Under the pieces are notes generated by a model that did not search any database, had not been told where the DNA came from, and saw nothing but the letters and a program-made list of their open reading frames with translations. This document shows, piece after piece, positions 6,113 through 16,585 of a DNA stretch of 33,814 bases. The stretch is taken from assembly GCA_020721255.1 (NCBI GenBank), contig DYND01000016.1:1-33814 (forward strand), in the 5' to 3' direction. Made by a program: the position numbers and the translations under genes. Origin of the DNA: Chlorobium chlorochromatii. Its GTDB lineage: Bacteria > Bacteroidota > Chlorobiia > Chlorobiales > Chlorobiaceae. Numbering within the stretch: position 1 is the stretch's first letter; each line of letters begins with the position of its first letter.

Positions 6113-7192
6113 TTACTGTTGCTTTTTTGTCATTGTGGAACAAAGTGCCATGTCATCTTTAATTCCATTATTTTCTGCTTCAATTTCACGCAATGTTCGC
6201 TCTAATTCTCGCCGCAGCTCTTCTCTGTCAGGTAAGTAAAGCTGATATTTTTGCACAAAGAGTTGACTATTCATTTGATAGGTAGCATACTCTACAAGCA
6301 ACTCATCTTTTTGACGAGTAAGAATAATACCAATGGGAGGATTATCACCTTCGGTATTTTCTTCGGCAGCGAAGTAGCCAAGATAAAGATTCATTTGTCC
6401 AATATCGTGATGCTCAACTTCATTGATTTTTAAATCAATCAAAACAAAGCAACGTAAAATGCGGTGATAGAAAACCAAGTCAACCCGATAATTGCTATTA
6501 TTGATGGGAAGACGATATTGTCGTCCAACAAAGGTAAAGCCTTTGCCAAGTTCTAATAAAAAAGGTTGCAGTTGATCGCATAAACGTGTTTCAAGATCGT
6601 TTTCAGAAACAGTACACGATTCTGGTATTTTTAGAAACTCAAAAACAAAAGGATCGCGAACAATATCGGAAGGTTGGGCTATAATTTGCCCTTGTGCTGC
6701 AAGTTGTAGAATAGCCGCCTTATCTTTTCCTGCGGCTAAACGCAAAAAGAGCGATGATTTTTTCTGGCGCTGAAGTTCAGGAACTGACCATTTTTCGCGA
6801 ATGGCTTGTTGTTCATAAAAACTACGTTCGAGAAGGTCATCAAGTTTTAACAACTCAACCCAATGCGACCAGCTCAAAATGTGCGAAGCCTTCGCACATT
6901 TTGGATAGGCAAGATAAAACTGCCTGAAACGAGAAATATTGCTGCGGCTAAATCCTTTACCATGACGCAACGTCAAATCACGAGATAAGCTTTCAAGTAA
7001 GGCTTTGCCATACTCTGCGCGTCTGTTTCCGCCTTGCTCAAACTCTACAATGTAGTAACCAATGTGCCAGTAGGTTTCAGTGATAACGGAGTTAACTGCT
7101 TGAACGGCTTTGCACTGCCCCGACGTATAAACTTCGGAAATACGTACAAGGAGATGCTGGTAATCAGCACTATGTGATAGTTCTATACTCAT
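6113..7192 (-). CDS. DUF1016 (YhcG-type) PD-(D/E)XK nuclease-domain protein
   Basis: The N-terminal half has the DUF1016_N pattern ([48 protein letters not shown]). The C-terminal half has a PD-(D/E)XK-like core: [10 protein letters not shown], then [11 protein letters not shown], then GQMNLYL. These proteins are often near restriction-modification or other mobile genes and probably act on nucleic acid; the cellular role is unsettled. I chose the ATG at 7192, which has a perfect AGGAGG 6 nt upstream, rather than the 12-codon extension to 7228 that would run into murI. Its position between murI and ispH, two core metabolic genes, suggests insertion into a housekeeping string. Confidence 0.85.
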   Translation of the reverse strand: MSIELSHSADYQHLLVRISEVYTSGQCKAVQAVNSVITETYWHIGYYIVEFEQGGNRRAEYGKALLESLSRDLTLRHGKGFSRSNISRFRQFYLAYPKCAKASHILSWSHWVELLKLDDLLERSFYEQQAIREKWSVPELQRQKKSSLFLRLAAGKDKAAILQLAAQGQIIAQPSDIVRDPFVFEFLKIPESCTVSENDLETRLCDQLQPFLLELGKGFTFVGRQYRLPINNSNYRVDLVFYHRILRCFVLIDLKINEVEHHDIGQMNLYLGYFAAEENTEGDNPPIGIILTRQKDELLVEYATYQMNSQLFVQKYQLYLPDREELRRELERTLREIEAENNGIKDDMALCSTMTKKQQ

Positions 7193-7205
7193 CGTTTTCC
7201 TCCTG

Positions 7206-8009
7206 TTACACTTCAACCAAATCAACATCAGGCTGTTCAGAGCCCATGAAAAGCTGGTAGAGTTTACTGAATTTCTGCGGGAGATCGCTGACCAGAAGAT
7301 GCGGAACTGATGTTGTATGAGAACGATTGAGCATACCCGATTCCGATAACAGCTCGCTGGTTCTCAGTGCTACAGCTTCTGCCGAATCAATAATCCGAAT
7401 ATCACTGCCAATTGTTTCACCAATGACTTGACGAAGAATCGGATAATGCGTACAACCTAAAACAAGGGTGTCAATATTCGCTTTGCGGAAGTCGGCAAGA
7501 TAGTGCTCGGCAATAAGTTTTGTGGCAGGATGATTGATAAAACCCTCTTCTGCCAATGGTACAAAAAGTGGGCACGCTTGGGAAACTACTGCAATATCGG
7601 GATTAAGTGTATTGATGGCATAAGCGTAAGCGTTAGAGCATACCGTTGCCTGTGTGCCAATAACGCCGATATGGTTGTTTTTGGTCATTTGAACAGCAAG
7701 GCTCGCGCCAGATTTTAGCACGCCAATCACAGGAATATTGCCGCACGATTTTTCCACCACATCCAGAGCGAGGGCAGAAACGGTATTGCAGGCAACTATA
7801 ATCATTTTTGGCTGATGGCGCATTAGAATAGCGGTATCATCAGCCGCATACTTGCGAATGGTAATCTGCGACTTCGGTCCATAAGGCACTCTTGCTGTAT
7901 CGCCAAAATAGATCAGCCGCTCAAAAGGGAGCGCAGCCTGAATTGCTTTAACAACAGTAAGTCCGCCAATACCGGAATCAAAAATACCAATAGGGCTCTC
8001 GGTGTTCAT
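7206..8009 (-). CDS. murI: Glutamate racemase
   Basis: MurI interconverts L- and D-glutamate to supply D-Glu for peptidoglycan. The signature N-terminus [12 protein letters not shown] is present. The two catalytic cysteines are visible as C74 (ACNTVSAL) and C186 (LGCTHYP). The length of 267 residues is normal. The start ATG at 8009 overlaps the ychF stop as ATGA, so expression is probably coupled to ychF. About 14 bp separate its stop from the DUF1016 start. Confidence 0.96.
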   Translation of the reverse strand: MNTESPIGIFDSGIGGLTVVKAIQAALPFERLIYFGDTARVPYGPKSQITIRKYAADDTAILMRHQPKMIIVACNTVSALALDVVEKSCGNIPVIGVLKSGASLAVQMTKNNHIGVIGTQATVCSNAYAYAINTLNPDIAVVSQACPLFVPLAEEGFINHPATKLIAEHYLADFRKANIDTLVLGCTHYPILRQVIGETIGSDIRIIDSAEAVALRTSELLSESGMLNRSHTTSVPHLLVSDLPQKFSKLYQLFMGSEQPDVDLVEV

Positions 8010-9097
8010 ACATTAAAGCGGAAAACAATCACATCACCATCTTTAACAATGTACTCTTTTCCCTCTGAGCGAAGTTTACCGGCCACTTTAACCTTCTGTT
8101 CTGAACCAAGCTCAATCAGGTCGCGATAGTGCATAACTTCAGCTCGAATAAAGCCTTTTTCAAAATCAGAGTGAATTGCGCCAGCCGCTTCTGGTGCAGC
8201 AGCACCTTTGCGAATTGTCCAGGCGTGAACCTCTTTTTCACCAGCCGTAAAGTACGTTTGCAGCCCCAGCAGGTCATAAGCACTTGTAATAAGTCGGTCA
8301 AGCCCTGAGCTGTGCAACCCAAGGCTCTCAAGAAATTCTGGACGCTCCTCTTCGGGAAGCTCAGCAATTTCAGCCTCAGTTTTTGCGCTGATAATAATCA
8401 TTTTGGCACCATGCTCGGCAGCGATTTCAGCAACTTTCTGTGTGTGCATATTGCCGTCAGGGAGGTCGTTTTCCGCCACATTGGCAGCAAACAGAATTGG
8501 CTTCGATGAGAGCAGAAAAAACTGGCGAGCAATTTCCCGCTCTTCCGGGGTTTCGAGAATCTTGCGAACCGGCGTTCCATCACTGAGTGCACTTATAATT
8601 TTCTCAGCCACATCAACCTGATGCTGCAGCTCCTTCTCTTTTCTGACATTTTTCCTCAACCGATCCATCCGTCGCTCCATGCTGTCGAGGTCAGCAAGCA
8701 TCAATTCAGTCTCAATGGTAGCAATATCATCAGCAGGGTCAATATGCCCGGCAACGTGAATAATATTGTCATCATCAAAACAGCGCACAACGTGCACAAT
8801 GGCATCCACTTCGCGAATGTGCGAAAGGAACTGGTTACCAAGCCCCTCGCCCTTGCTTGCACCTTTAACTAATCCGGCAATATCAACAATTTCAATGGTC
8901 GTGGGCACCAATGTAGGTGTTTTTACCACATCAGCAATCTTTTGCATACGGTCATCGGGAACAAATACGGTGCCAACGTTTGGCTCTATAGTACAAAATG
9001 GATAGTTGGCCGCTTCTGCCTGTTTTGCCGTAATGGCATTGAAAAGCGTTGATTTTCCGACGTTTGGAAGGCCGACAATGCCGCAGCGAAGTGACAT
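8006..9097 (-). CDS. ychF: Redox-regulated ATPase/GTPase YchF (Obg family)
   Basis: The 363-residue protein has the Obg-family P-loop [15 protein letters not shown] at residues 9-23, the switch/G3 region [17 protein letters not shown], a central coiled-coil region and a C-terminal TGS domain ([20 protein letters not shown]). YchF binds ribosomes and prefers ATP over GTP in studied members. The length and domain order are complete. The gene is divergent from cmk with a 64-bp gap, so both promoters must lie in 9098-9161, and it is followed by the coupled murI. Confidence 0.96.
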   Translation of the reverse strand: MSLRCGIVGLPNVGKSTLFNAITAKQAEAANYPFCTIEPNVGTVFVPDDRMQKIADVVKTPTLVPTTIEIVDIAGLVKGASKGEGLGNQFLSHIREVDAIVHVVRCFDDDNIIHVAGHIDPADDIATIETELMLADLDSMERRMDRLRKNVRKEKELQHQVDVAEKIISALSDGTPVRKILETPEEREIARQFFLLSSKPILFAANVAENDLPDGNMHTQKVAEIAAEHGAKMIIISAKTEAEIAELPEEERPEFLESLGLHSSGLDRLITSAYDLLGLQTYFTAGEKEVHAWTIRKGAAAPEAAGAIHSDFEKGFIRAEVMHYRDLIELGSEQKVKVAGKLRSEGKEYIVKDGDVIVFRFNV

Positions 9098-9161
9098 AAA
9101 TAAAGGGGTTATTACATGAATAGCTTATTAAAATAATGGTTTTAACATGTAACCAATATGT

Positions 9162-9917
9162 TTGGAAAAAGCAAATAATTTTTATAAAATCAAGAACGAA
9201 TTTGCACTTCATTTCAGAACACCGAAAATCAGGATTAAGCGTATCATTATTGCCATTGACGGACCGGCGGCATCCGGAAAAAGCACCACAGCACGGAGAG
9301 TAGCGCAGCGCCTTGCTTATACGTATATCGATACTGGTGCCATGTATCGGTCAGTCACTCTTAAAGCTCTTCTTGCAGGGACGCTTGATGATATACGGCG
9401 TTCACCGCAAACTATTTCTGTGTTGCTTCAGCATCTCTCTATTCATTTTGATGGTGACTCTGTTTTTCTTGATGGTCAGGATGTAACTGCTTCCATCAGA
9501 GATAATTGTGTCAGTCGTGAAGTCAGTTTTATCAGTTCGCTCAAGCCAGTGCGTGATAAACTGATGCAGATGCAGCAGGCACTTGGTCAGCAAGGTTCGG
9601 TTGTTATGGATGGTCGCGATATCGGAACCGTTGTTTTTCCTGATGCTGAACTTAAAATCTTTCTTGTGGCTGATGCTCGCGAAAGGGCTAAACGCCGATA
9701 TGCCGAGCTGATTGCAAAGTCTCCGAAAGGCAGTGCCTTACCAGACATTGAGCAGCTTGAAAAGGAAATAAAGCAGCGTGATCGTGATGATGAAGAGCGC
9801 GAACATGCTCCATTAAGGAAACATCCCGACGCTTATGAAATTGATACGTCGCAGTTAACCATTGAGCAGCAAGTTGAGAAGGTTTACTCACTTGCACAGC
9901 TGATAAGCGGGGTGTAA
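9162..9917 (+). CDS. cmk: Cytidylate kinase
   Basis: Cmk phosphorylates CMP and dCMP for nucleic acid synthesis. The P-loop [16 protein letters not shown], the [13 protein letters not shown] motif, [15 protein letters not shown] and the lid region [15 protein letters not shown] are all typical. The start is uncertain: the TTG at 9162 gives an unusual 27-residue leader before RIIIAIDG and has no clear ribosome binding site. Translation might instead begin at a non-ATG codon near 9234; no in-frame ATG exists between. Placing cmk just ahead of rpsA is a common bacterial gene order. Confidence 0.94.
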   Translation: MEKANNFYKIKNEFALHFRTPKIRIKRIIIAIDGPAASGKSTTARRVAQRLAYTYIDTGAMYRSVTLKALLAGTLDDIRRSPQTISVLLQHLSIHFDGDSVFLDGQDVTASIRDNCVSREVSFISSLKPVRDKLMQMQQALGQQGSVVMDGRDIGTVVFPDAELKIFLVADARERAKRRYAELIAKSPKGSALPDIEQLEKEIKQRDRDDEEREHAPLRKHPDAYEIDTSQLTIEQQVEKVYSLAQLISGV

Positions 9918-10033
9918 TAGATTATTGATTTTACATATTGTTCTTTTTTAATGTTTTTTATTAACCACAAAACCGCAGGCCGATATCTCTCGCGGCAGGC
10001 AGGCTAACTACAAGAGAGGAAGGAAAAAATTTA

Positions 10034-11818
10034 ATGGCAGAAGCATTTACACAAGCGACCGAAAAAAAGGTCAAAGAGAGACCAGCAAGAAAAAAACTCA
10101 AATTTTTTGCGCAGTACGAGCCCGCCGAACTTGCAGTGATGGAGAAGCTTTATTCAAGCACGCTCAATGAAATTACTGAAGATGAAATAATCAAAGGTCG
10201 CATTGTCTCAATATCCAACAAAGATGTTACCATCGATGTCGGCTTCAAGTCTGAGGGTATTGTCTCGTTGCTTGAATTCCGGGCAGAAGATGAAGTACAG
10301 GTAGGCGACGATGTTGAAGTCTATCTTGAAAACATTGAAGACAAGATGGGTCAGCTCATTCTCTCAAAGAAGAAAGCTGATGTTCTGAGAATCTGGGATA
10401 GAATCTATGATTCAATCGAGAACGACACCATCATCAATGGAAAAATTATCAATCGTGTTAAGGGTGGTATGACCGTATCGCTTTCTGGCGTTGAGGCATT
10501 CCTTCCTGGTTCGCAGATTGATGTTAAACCAGTTCGTGATTTCGACGCTCTTGTTGGTCAGACCATGGACTTCAGGGTTGTCAAAATCAATCCGGTTACC
10601 CAAAATATTGTTGTCAGTCATAAAGTTATCCTCGAAGAGGCTTATGCCGCCCGTCGTGAAGAGATGCTTGCCAACATCAAGGTTGGTATGGTGCTCGAAG
10701 GTACAGTCAAGAACATCACCGACTTCGGTATCTTTGTCGATCTTGGCGGTCTTGACGGCCTTGTACACATCACTGATATCACCTGGGGCAGAATCAACCA
10801 TCCTTCAGAGGTTGTTGATCTTGACCAGCCGATCAAGGTAGTTGTCGTTGGTTTCGACGAAAACACCAAGAGAGTTTCGCTTGGCATGAAGCAGCTCGAA
10901 TCCCACCCATGGGAAAATATCGAGATCAAGTATCCTGTCAGCTCAAAAGCTCCGGGTCGCGTTGTCTCCATTACCGATTACGGTGCATTTATTGAAATCG
11001 AAAAAGGCATCGAAGGTCTTGTTCACATTTCCGAGATGAGCTGGACACAGCATATCAAGCATCCAGGTCAGTTTGTCACGCTTGGTCAGGAGGTTGAGTG
11101 TGTGATCCTGAATATTGACAAGGATCATACCAAGCTATCTCTCTCCATGAAGCGTGTTAATGAAGATCCATGGATTGCGCTCTCTGAAAAATATATTGAG
11201 CACTCATTGCACAATGGTACAGTCAGCAATATCACCGATTTTGGTGTTTTTGTTGAGCTTGAGCCTGGTGTTGATGGTCTGGTACACATCTCCGATCTGT
11301 CGTGGACCAAGAAAATCCGCCATCCAAGCGAACTGGTCAAAAAGAATCAGGAACTTGAAGTCAAGGTGCTGAAGTTTGATGTTCATGCCCGCCGTATTGC
11401 ACTTGGTCACAAGCAGATCAATCCGGATCCATGGGATGAGTTTGAGCAGAAGTATGCCGTAGGTGCAGAGACTCCTGGCGAGGTTTCACAGCTCATTGAA
11501 AAGGGTGTTATTGTGATTCTGCCGGGCGATGTTGATGGTTTTGTGCCGGTATCTCACTTGCTTCAGGGCGGAGTGAAAGATATCAACTCGTCTTTCAAAA
11601 TGGGTGATGAGCTTCCTCTTCGCGTCATTGAGTTTGATAAAGAGAACAAGCGTATCATTCTTTCAGCTCTTGAATATTTCAAGGACAAGAACAAGGAAGA
11701 GATTGAAGCTTACCTTGCAGCTCATCCTAATGAGAAAAAAGAGATTGAAGCCGCAACTGCTGAGCTTGAACCTCCAGTCAAGTCTTCGGATAAAAAAAGC
11801 AGCGAACAGAGCGCCTGA
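10034..11818 (+). CDS. rpsA: 30S ribosomal protein S1
   Basis: This 594-residue protein has six S1 RNA-binding repeats. They are recognisable by their cores: [20 protein letters not shown], then [17 protein letters not shown], then [53 protein letters not shown] and a diverged sixth, [17 protein letters not shown]1 unwinds and docks mRNA on the 30S subunit. The N-terminus has a basic extension ([16 protein letters not shown]) and the C-terminus is acidic and then Lys/Ser-rich. A strong GAGAGGAAGG precedes the ATG. A rho-independent terminator follows at 11842. Confidence 0.97.
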   Translation: MAEAFTQATEKKVKERPARKKLKFFAQYEPAELAVMEKLYSSTLNEITEDEIIKGRIVSISNKDVTIDVGFKSEGIVSLLEFRAEDEVQVGDDVEVYLENIEDKMGQLILSKKKADVLRIWDRIYDSIENDTIINGKIINRVKGGMTVSLSGVEAFLPGSQIDVKPVRDFDALVGQTMDFRVVKINPVTQNIVVSHKVILEEAYAARREEMLANIKVGMVLEGTVKNITDFGIFVDLGGLDGLVHITDITWGRINHPSEVVDLDQPIKVVVVGFDENTKRVSLGMKQLESHPWENIEIKYPVSSKAPGRVVSITDYGAFIEIEKGIEGLVHISEMSWTQHIKHPGQFVTLGQEVECVILNIDKDHTKLSLSMKRVNEDPWIALSEKYIEHSLHNGTVSNITDFGVFVELEPGVDGLVHISDLSWTKKIRHPSELVKKNQELEVKVLKFDVHARRIALGHKQINPDPWDEFEQKYAVGAETPGEVSQLIEKGVIVILPGDVDGFVPVSHLLQGGVKDINSSFKMGDELPLRVIEFDKENKRIILSALEYFKDKNKEEIEAYLAAHPNEKKEIEAATAELEPPVKSSDKKSSEQSA

Positions 11819-11841
11819 GCGTCTGTTTGATTCTTGTACAC

Positions 11842-11877
11842 AAAAGCCTTTCCTGTTTTCAGGGAAGGCTTTTGTCG
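11842..11877 (+). terminator. Rho-independent terminator after rpsA
   Basis: AAAAGCCTTTCC (11842-11853) pairs with GGGAAGGCTTTT (11862-11873), with one U-G pair and an 8-nt loop, and the stem runs into T residues. It lies 23 bp after the rpsA stop codon. Confidence 0.85.
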
Positions 11878-12012
11878 TTATAAGCTCTCTCAATTTCCAC
11901 CCTTGTCGTGTGTAATTTTTTCTTGCGCAAGTGATGAAAATGTCTTATAATGGATAAAATTAGTCCTATTTATTGCATTATCTCATAACTTTAATTAAAA
12001 AAGGAAAATACC

Positions 12013-12603
12013 ATGAGTGTTCTTGTTGGGCGTAAGGCTCCGGATTTTGATGTTCCAGCCGTCGTGAACGGTTGCCAGTTTGTTGACTCCTGTAAACTTT
12101 CTGATTTCAGAGGGAAGTATGTTGTCCTCTTTTTCTATCCGCTTGACTTTACCTTTGTCTGCCCTACGGAGCTCCATGCTTTTCAGGAGAAGCTGGAAGA
12201 GTTCCGCGCCAAAAATGTAGAGGTTCTTGGTTGTTCAGTAGATTCAAAATTCTCGCACTTTGCATGGCTTCGCACTCCAAGAAGTCAGGGCGGTATAGAA
12301 GGTGTTACTTACACGTTGTTGTCGGATATCAACAAAACAGTTTCAGACGATTATGATATGCTGCTCGAAGGTGCAGGAATTGCACTCCGTGGGTTGTTCC
12401 TGATTGATAAAGAGGGCATGGTGCAGCATCAGGTGGTTAACAATCTTTCGCTTGGTCGTAATGTTGATGAAGTGCTTCGTCTTGTTGATGCGCTTCAGTT
12501 CACCGAAGAGTTTGGTGAAGTCTGCCCAGCCAACTGGAATAAGGGTGACAAAACGATGAAGCCCAATGATGATGGGTTGAAGGAGTTCTTCAAAGAGACC
12601 TAA
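12013..12603 (+). CDS. Typical 2-Cys peroxiredoxin (AhpC/Prx1 type)
   Basis: The enzyme reduces hydrogen peroxide and organic peroxides. The peroxidatic cysteine is C50 in FTFVCPTE and the resolving cysteine is C171 in GEVCPANW, giving the typical two-cysteine arrangement. The protein is 196 residues long and complete. The C-terminal YF motif that makes many eukaryotic enzymes sensitive to overoxidation is absent (it ends LKEFFKET), so a robust form is likely. The ATG at 12013 is preceded by AAGGAAA. The gene stands alone between the rpsA terminator and a perfect palindrome and converges on proS. In an anaerobic phototroph it probably protects against oxygen exposure. Confidence 0.94.
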   Translation: MSVLVGRKAPDFDVPAVVNGCQFVDSCKLSDFRGKYVVLFFYPLDFTFVCPTELHAFQEKLEEFRAKNVEVLGCSVDSKFSHFAWLRTPRSQGGIEGVTYTLLSDINKTVSDDYDMLLEGAGIALRGLFLIDKEGMVQHQVVNNLSLGRNVDEVLRLVDALQFTEEFGEVCPANWNKGDKTMKPNDDGLKEFFKET

Positions 12604-12667
12604 TTTTGTTTTCTTGCAATGGTGTTGGTATTTGTCATTGAACACGATTTAATGGATTTACATGATC

Positions 12668-12695
12668 GTAGGGACACGCCATGGCGTGTCCCTAC
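12668..12695. repeat. Perfect 28-bp palindrome between convergent genes
   Basis: The arm GTAGGGACACGCCA is followed directly by its exact reverse complement, giving a 28-bp palindrome with no loop. It lies between the convergent peroxiredoxin and proS genes and could act as a bidirectional terminator, although there is no T tract. Similar loopless palindromes containing GTAGGGACACGCC are, to my knowledge, dispersed repeats in various bacterial genomes, so a mobile or REP-like origin is also possible. Confidence 0.75.
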
Positions 12696-12725
12696 ATCGT
12701 TGCAAATATCAATCGCATCTTCCGC

Positions 12726-14171
12726 TCAATACGCTTTGGCGAAAACAACTTTCCGTGCAGCAGGTTTTCCTGAATAGATGCAGTTTCCCGGCTCATCAAT
12801 GCGGTATTGAGCTATATAGTCAGCCTCTTCGGGAAGTACCCTGATGGTCGCTTTAGTTGCTTCCTTGATTTTTGCTTCCGTTTCTGCTGTTCCATCCCAA
12901 TGGGCAATCACGAACCCTTTCTCAACCGCTATTTTAAATTCATCAAAACTCTTTACTTCACAGGTGTTGTCGTTGCGGAATTGCAGCGCTTTGTTGTACA
13001 TGCTCTGTTGCATGGCTGCGAGAATATCGCTGATACGGGTGGCGAGTGAATCGTCAAGGGAAACCTCAGTTTTCTCAAAAGTATCGCGGCGTGCAGCAAT
13101 GCAGATGCTGTTCTGAATATCTCTCGGGCCGATTTCGATGCGGATTGGAATACCCTGCAACTCATATTCGGCAAATTTCCAGCCGGGTGAGTTCTGTTCG
13201 CTGCTGTCCACAAAAGCAGAAATGCCGCTCTTGTGGAGTGTTTCGGCAATTTCCTGAGCTTTAGCAATCACGGCAGCTTTGTCACCCTTCAGAATCGGAA
13301 TGATGACTACTTGGCGTGTGGCAAGTTTTGGTGGCAGCACCAGTCCGCGGTCATCCGAATGCGCCATAATGAGCGCACCAATCAGTCTTGTTGAAACACC
13401 CCAGCTTGTTGCCCATACATAATCAAGCGTGCTCTCCTTCGTCTGGAACTGGCAATCGAACGCTTTAGCAAAATTCTGCCCGAGATTATGCGAAGTGCCA
13501 GCCTGCAGCGCTTTGGTATCCTGCATCATCGCCTCAATGCAGTAGGTTTCCACAGCACCGGCAAACTTTTCGCTATCACTCTTTTTGCCCATGATTACCG
13601 GCATTGCCATGTACTCTTCAGCAAAAGTTTTGTACACTTTAATCATGCGGAGTACCTCTTCCTGCGACTCTTCAGGAGTAGCGTGGGCGGTATGCCCTTC
13701 CTGCCAGAGAAACTCCGTTGTTCTTAAAAAGAGACGGGTTCTCATTTCCCAGCGTACCACATTTGCCCACTGATTAATCAAAAGAGGAAGGTCGCGGTAT
13801 GACTGAATCCACTTTTTGTACGATGACCAGATAATCGTCTCAGAGGTTGGGCGAACATAAAGCTTTTCGGTGAGTTCCTGCCCGCCACCGTGGGTAACAA
13901 CAGCGCATTCCGGCGCAAAACCCTCAATATGTTCAGCCTCTTTTGCAATAAAACTTTCGGGAATAAAGAGAGGAAAATAAGCGTTGACATGACCAGTCTC
14001 TTTAAACATGCGATCAAGAGCCGCTTGCATTTTTTCCCAAATGGCATAGCCGTTAGGGCGAATAACCATGCACCCCTTTACATCGGCGTAATCAGCCAGT
14101 TTTGCAGAGCGTATAAGGTCAATGTACCATTGCGAGTAGTCTTCGCTGCGTGATGTTATTTTATCTGCCAC
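12726..14171 (-). CDS. proS: Prolyl-tRNA synthetase, short form without editing insert
   Basis: This class II synthetase charges tRNA-Pro. At 481 residues it is the archaeal/eukaryotic-like form lacking the INS editing domain. Motif 2 is seen in [27 protein letters not shown], and RPTSETIIW and [24 protein letters not shown] are typical of the active site. The anticodon-binding domain follows (VVIIPI...), then the C-terminal zinc-domain-like region ending VVFAKAY. The start is GTG at 14171 without an obvious Shine-Dalgarno. The gene is convergent with the peroxiredoxin gene. Confidence 0.95.
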   Translation of the reverse strand: MADKITSRSEDYSQWYIDLIRSAKLADYADVKGCMVIRPNGYAIWEKMQAALDRMFKETGHVNAYFPLFIPESFIAKEAEHIEGFAPECAVVTHGGGQELTEKLYVRPTSETIIWSSYKKWIQSYRDLPLLINQWANVVRWEMRTRLFLRTTEFLWQEGHTAHATPEESQEEVLRMIKVYKTFAEEYMAMPVIMGKKSDSEKFAGAVETYCIEAMMQDTKALQAGTSHNLGQNFAKAFDCQFQTKESTLDYVWATSWGVSTRLIGALIMAHSDDRGLVLPPKLATRQVVIIPILKGDKAAVIAKAQEIAETLHKSGISAFVDSSEQNSPGWKFAEYELQGIPIRIEIGPRDIQNSICIAARRDTFEKTEVSLDDSLATRISDILAAMQQSMYNKALQFRNDNTCEVKSFDEFKIAVEKGFVIAHWDGTAETEAKIKEATKATIRVLPEEADYIAQYRIDEPGNCIYSGKPAARKVVFAKAY

Positions 14172-14332
14172 GGTGGTCGTCTATTTAATGGATGGAGTTG
14201 TTTGCTGAACATACAAAAAAGCATCTTTATCGATGCAAAAAAAGCGGTGCAGGGTATTGATACCATAATTAAATTTATTACCTTTTAAACGTAATGTTTT
14301 GTGTTGCGAACAACCCTAAATAGCAGTGTACT

Positions 14333-14530
14333 ATGGCTGAAGAAACAAAAGGTGCGGGTCAAGGTGGAGTGAAAGGAGATTTTTCAACAATACTTGTTGG
14401 TGTAGGTTCACTTATCGACAGTGCCATGGAGCCTGTCAGTAAGGCTCTTGTTATGGCGCTTGATTCTCTTACCATGGTTGCAAAACAGGTACTTGAAGGT
14501 GTTAATTCATCACTCGGTGGAAAAAAATAG
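14333..14530 (+). CDS. Small putative chlorosome envelope protein (CsmB/CsmF-like)
   Basis: This 65-residue protein has a charged, Gly-rich N-terminus and one long amphipathic or hydrophobic stretch, VGVGSLIDSAMEPVSKALVM then VAKQVLEGVNSSLGGKK. The size and the 'Ser/Ala/Val-rich, ends in K' pattern recall chlorosome envelope proteins of the CsmB/CsmF type. GSLIDS and QVLEGVNSSL also match GALIDS and QLIEGVNSTI in the larger repeat protein at 17136-17933, so the two are related. If correct, it sits in the glycolipid monolayer around the bacteriochlorophyll aggregates. The exact Csm name cannot be settled by eye. The gene is divergent from proS. Confidence 0.6.
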   Translation: MAEETKGAGQGGVKGDFSTILVGVGSLIDSAMEPVSKALVMALDSLTMVAKQVLEGVNSSLGGKK

Positions 14531-14613
14531 TCAATTCCGTTTTCCTTCGGTGCATTAGCTCAGATCTATACGTAAACGAACCAAACTATCTGTTAGCTAT
14601 TTTTTGCTGCGCA

Positions 14614-14648
14614 TCAAGAGTTCAATGGCACCAGCCTTGAACTCTTGA
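14614..14648 (+). terminator. Long perfect hairpin after the small chlorosome-like gene
   Basis: TCAAGAGTTCAA (14614-14625) is the exact reverse complement of TTGAACTCTTGA (14637-14648). Within the 11-nt loop GGC and GCC can extend the stem. There is no T run, so it may be an attenuating or mRNA-stabilising structure rather than a standard terminator. It lies about 85 bp after the small gene and 50 bp before the mobB-mobA start. Confidence 0.55.
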
Positions 14649-14697
14649 CTCTACCTTCAGCAGTTTCCTTTCTTTTTTTCTCTGTCCATAAAATTCC

Positions 14698-15798
14698 ATG
14701 CTTTTTCACCCTTTTGAAATAGCCCTCTGCGGTTATTCCGGTTCCGGTAAAACAACGCTGATAGCAGGAGTGGTACGTCAACTCTCAGAAAAATATAAAG
14801 TTGGCTACTACAAACATGGCTGTCATCAATTTGAGAGTGATAAAGAAGGAAAAGATTCTTGGGTTGTCCGTCAGGCAGGTGCGGCGACGGTGATGATTTC
14901 CGATCCTGAAAAAAAAGCAATTATCACCAACGACTCTACTCCTTCACCCGGTATGGCGCGTTATGCTTTTGCTGATCACGATCTGCTTTTGGTCGAAGGG
15001 TTGAAAGAGTTGCCTTTGCCAAAGTTACTGCTTGTGGACGGTGAACGCAAGATACTTGATCTGCTTAGTAACGGGCGTGTCAGCAATGTTGCAGCTCTTG
15101 TTGTGCCTGACACTCCAGCTTTTTATGCTGATTATAATCTTCCTGTCCTGGCGCGGAACAGCATCAGCGATGTTACTGAATTTATAGAAACGTTGCTCTT
15201 TGAACGTGCCGCCCAAATGCCTTTGTGTGGTCTGGTTCTTGCTGGTGGGCAGAGTTCACGCATGGGAAGCGATAAGGCGCTGCTTCATTATCATGATGAT
15301 AATCAGCTTCTCCATACAGCAAAACTTTTGCAGCAGCAGTGCACGGAGGTGTTTATTTCGTGTCGTGAAGATCAGGCAGAGCGTTATCGCCATTTCGGGG
15401 TTCCTCTTGTAACCGATGCTTATTTTGGTATTGGACCTTTTGGCGGATTGCTCTCCGCCCAGCAACATCGCCCCAATGCAGCATGGATAGTTGTTGCCTG
15501 CGATCTTCCATTTCTCGATCCTGCACATCTCTCACAACTCTGCAGCCAACGCAATCCATTTCGATTTGCTACAGCCTTTCGTGATACAGCTTCACTCCGA
15601 TTCGAACCACTTTGTGCCTGTTACGAACCAAAATCACGTCGGCAATTGATGCTGCAGCATCTGGATGGGAATAATTCACTTTACGCGTTTCTTCAAGAAT
15701 CACGTATTCAGGCTATTCCTCTCTCTGAAACTGGTGTGCTGCAAAGTATTAACGACCCTGATGGTTATCGTGCATTTACTCGCCAAAAGTACCAGTAA
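14698..15798 (+). CDS. MobB-MobA fusion for molybdenum cofactor guanylation
   Basis: The protein of 366 residues joins two Mo-cofactor proteins. Residues 1-165 form a MobB-type P-loop domain (GYSGSGKTT at 12-20). Residues 175-366 form a MobA nucleotidyltransferase with the signature LAGGQSSRMGSDKALL at 181-196. MobA attaches GMP to molybdopterin to give the bis-MGD cofactor; MobB binds GTP and assists. Other cues are ACDLPFLDP, the metal-binding region of MobA, and GPFGGLLSA. The fusion implies that a bis-MGD enzyme is made by this organism. Its 3' end overlaps the convergent bshB1 gene by 23 bp. Confidence 0.9.
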   Translation: MLFHPFEIALCGYSGSGKTTLIAGVVRQLSEKYKVGYYKHGCHQFESDKEGKDSWVVRQAGAATVMISDPEKKAIITNDSTPSPGMARYAFADHDLLLVEGLKELPLPKLLLVDGERKILDLLSNGRVSNVAALVVPDTPAFYADYNLPVLARNSISDVTEFIETLLFERAAQMPLCGLVLAGGQSSRMGSDKALLHYHDDNQLLHTAKLLQQQCTEVFISCREDQAERYRHFGVPLVTDAYFGIGPFGGLLSAQQHRPNAAWIVVACDLPFLDPAHLSQLCSQRNPFRFATAFRDTASLRFEPLCACYEPKSRRQLMLQHLDGNNSLYAFLQESRIQAIPLSETGVLQSINDPDGYRAFTRQKYQ

Positions 15799-16516
15799 TC
15801 GAGTTAAGAGCAAGCTTGGTGGTGAGTTTGAACCCTTCACCATACATGGTGCCGATTTGTTCACCCAGAGATCGTGCACGCGCTTCTAAGCTGGTGAGAA
15901 ATTCAGGGCGATTAATCATTGTTTGTGCCTCTCCGGCTCTACCCTCTTTATAAAACTGTGTTGCAAAAGCCATTACTCCTTTTCGTGATGCTTCAAACGT
16001 TTTGGAGATATCAACAATAATATCAGGTTCAAGATATTTGAACTGAATGTAGTAAAGTAGATGTTTTGGGCGATGAGGTTCCTGTGCTTTTCCGTCCACA
16101 GTGGTGTCAAGTTGCTGCAATCCAGCGTAGTAGCAAGCATCGGTTACAAGCCGTGATGCTTTAATGTGGTCGGGATGGCGTTCGTCGGGCGGGTTCGCAA
16201 AGACCACAGTTGGCTTGTATTGCCTGATGACTTTGATGATTTCTGCAATATTCTCTTCAGTGTTGAAGAGTTTGGAGTCACCAAGATCAAGTGTCGTGCG
16301 GCTGCGGTAGCCCATAATTTGTGCTGCAGTTTCGGCTTCAACCTTGCGCGTTTCGGGGGTGCCGAGCGTGCCCATTTCACCTCTGGTAAGGTCGCAAACA
16401 GCAACACTTTTACCTTCGTCAATAATCTTCAGGAGCGTTGCTCCGCATGAGAGTTCAACATCATCGGGATGTGCGCCAAACGCAAGCGCATAAACAGTTT
16501 CTGGTGATTGTGCCAC
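15776..16516 (-). CDS. bshB1: Bacillithiol-type biosynthesis deacetylase BshB1
   Basis: This LmbE/PIG-L family zinc deacetylase has the motif GAHPDD (H16, D18, D19) and DERHPDH (residues 111-117), which bind zinc and the catalytic water. The family removes the acetyl group from GlcNAc-malate on the way to bacillithiol. Green sulfur bacteria are known to make an N-methylated bacillithiol, which fits. The length of 246 residues is normal. The start is GTG at 16516. The gene is divergent from dut and overlaps mobB-mobA tail to tail. Confidence 0.9.
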   Translation of the reverse strand: MAQSPETVYALAFGAHPDDVELSCGATLLKIIDEGKSVAVCDLTRGEMGTLGTPETRKVEAETAAQIMGYRSRTTLDLGDSKLFNTEENIAEIIKVIRQYKPTVVFANPPDERHPDHIKASRLVTDACYYAGLQQLDTTVDGKAQEPHRPKHLLYYIQFKYLEPDIIVDISKTFEASRKGVMAFATQFYKEGRAGEAQTMINRPEFLTSLEARARSLGEQIGTMYGEGFKLTTKLALNSITGTFGE

Positions 16517-16585
16517 GTGTCCTTTTGTTTATCTATTATATTGCAGTTTTATCATAGTTCATTGTCAACACGTCAATTTCGACCG

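Noticed and set aside
14213..14236. GCATC...GATGC hairpin flanked by A runs upstream of proS
   Set aside because: It would only terminate minus-strand transcription entering proS from upstream, where no minus-strand gene ends; the stem is just 5 bp.
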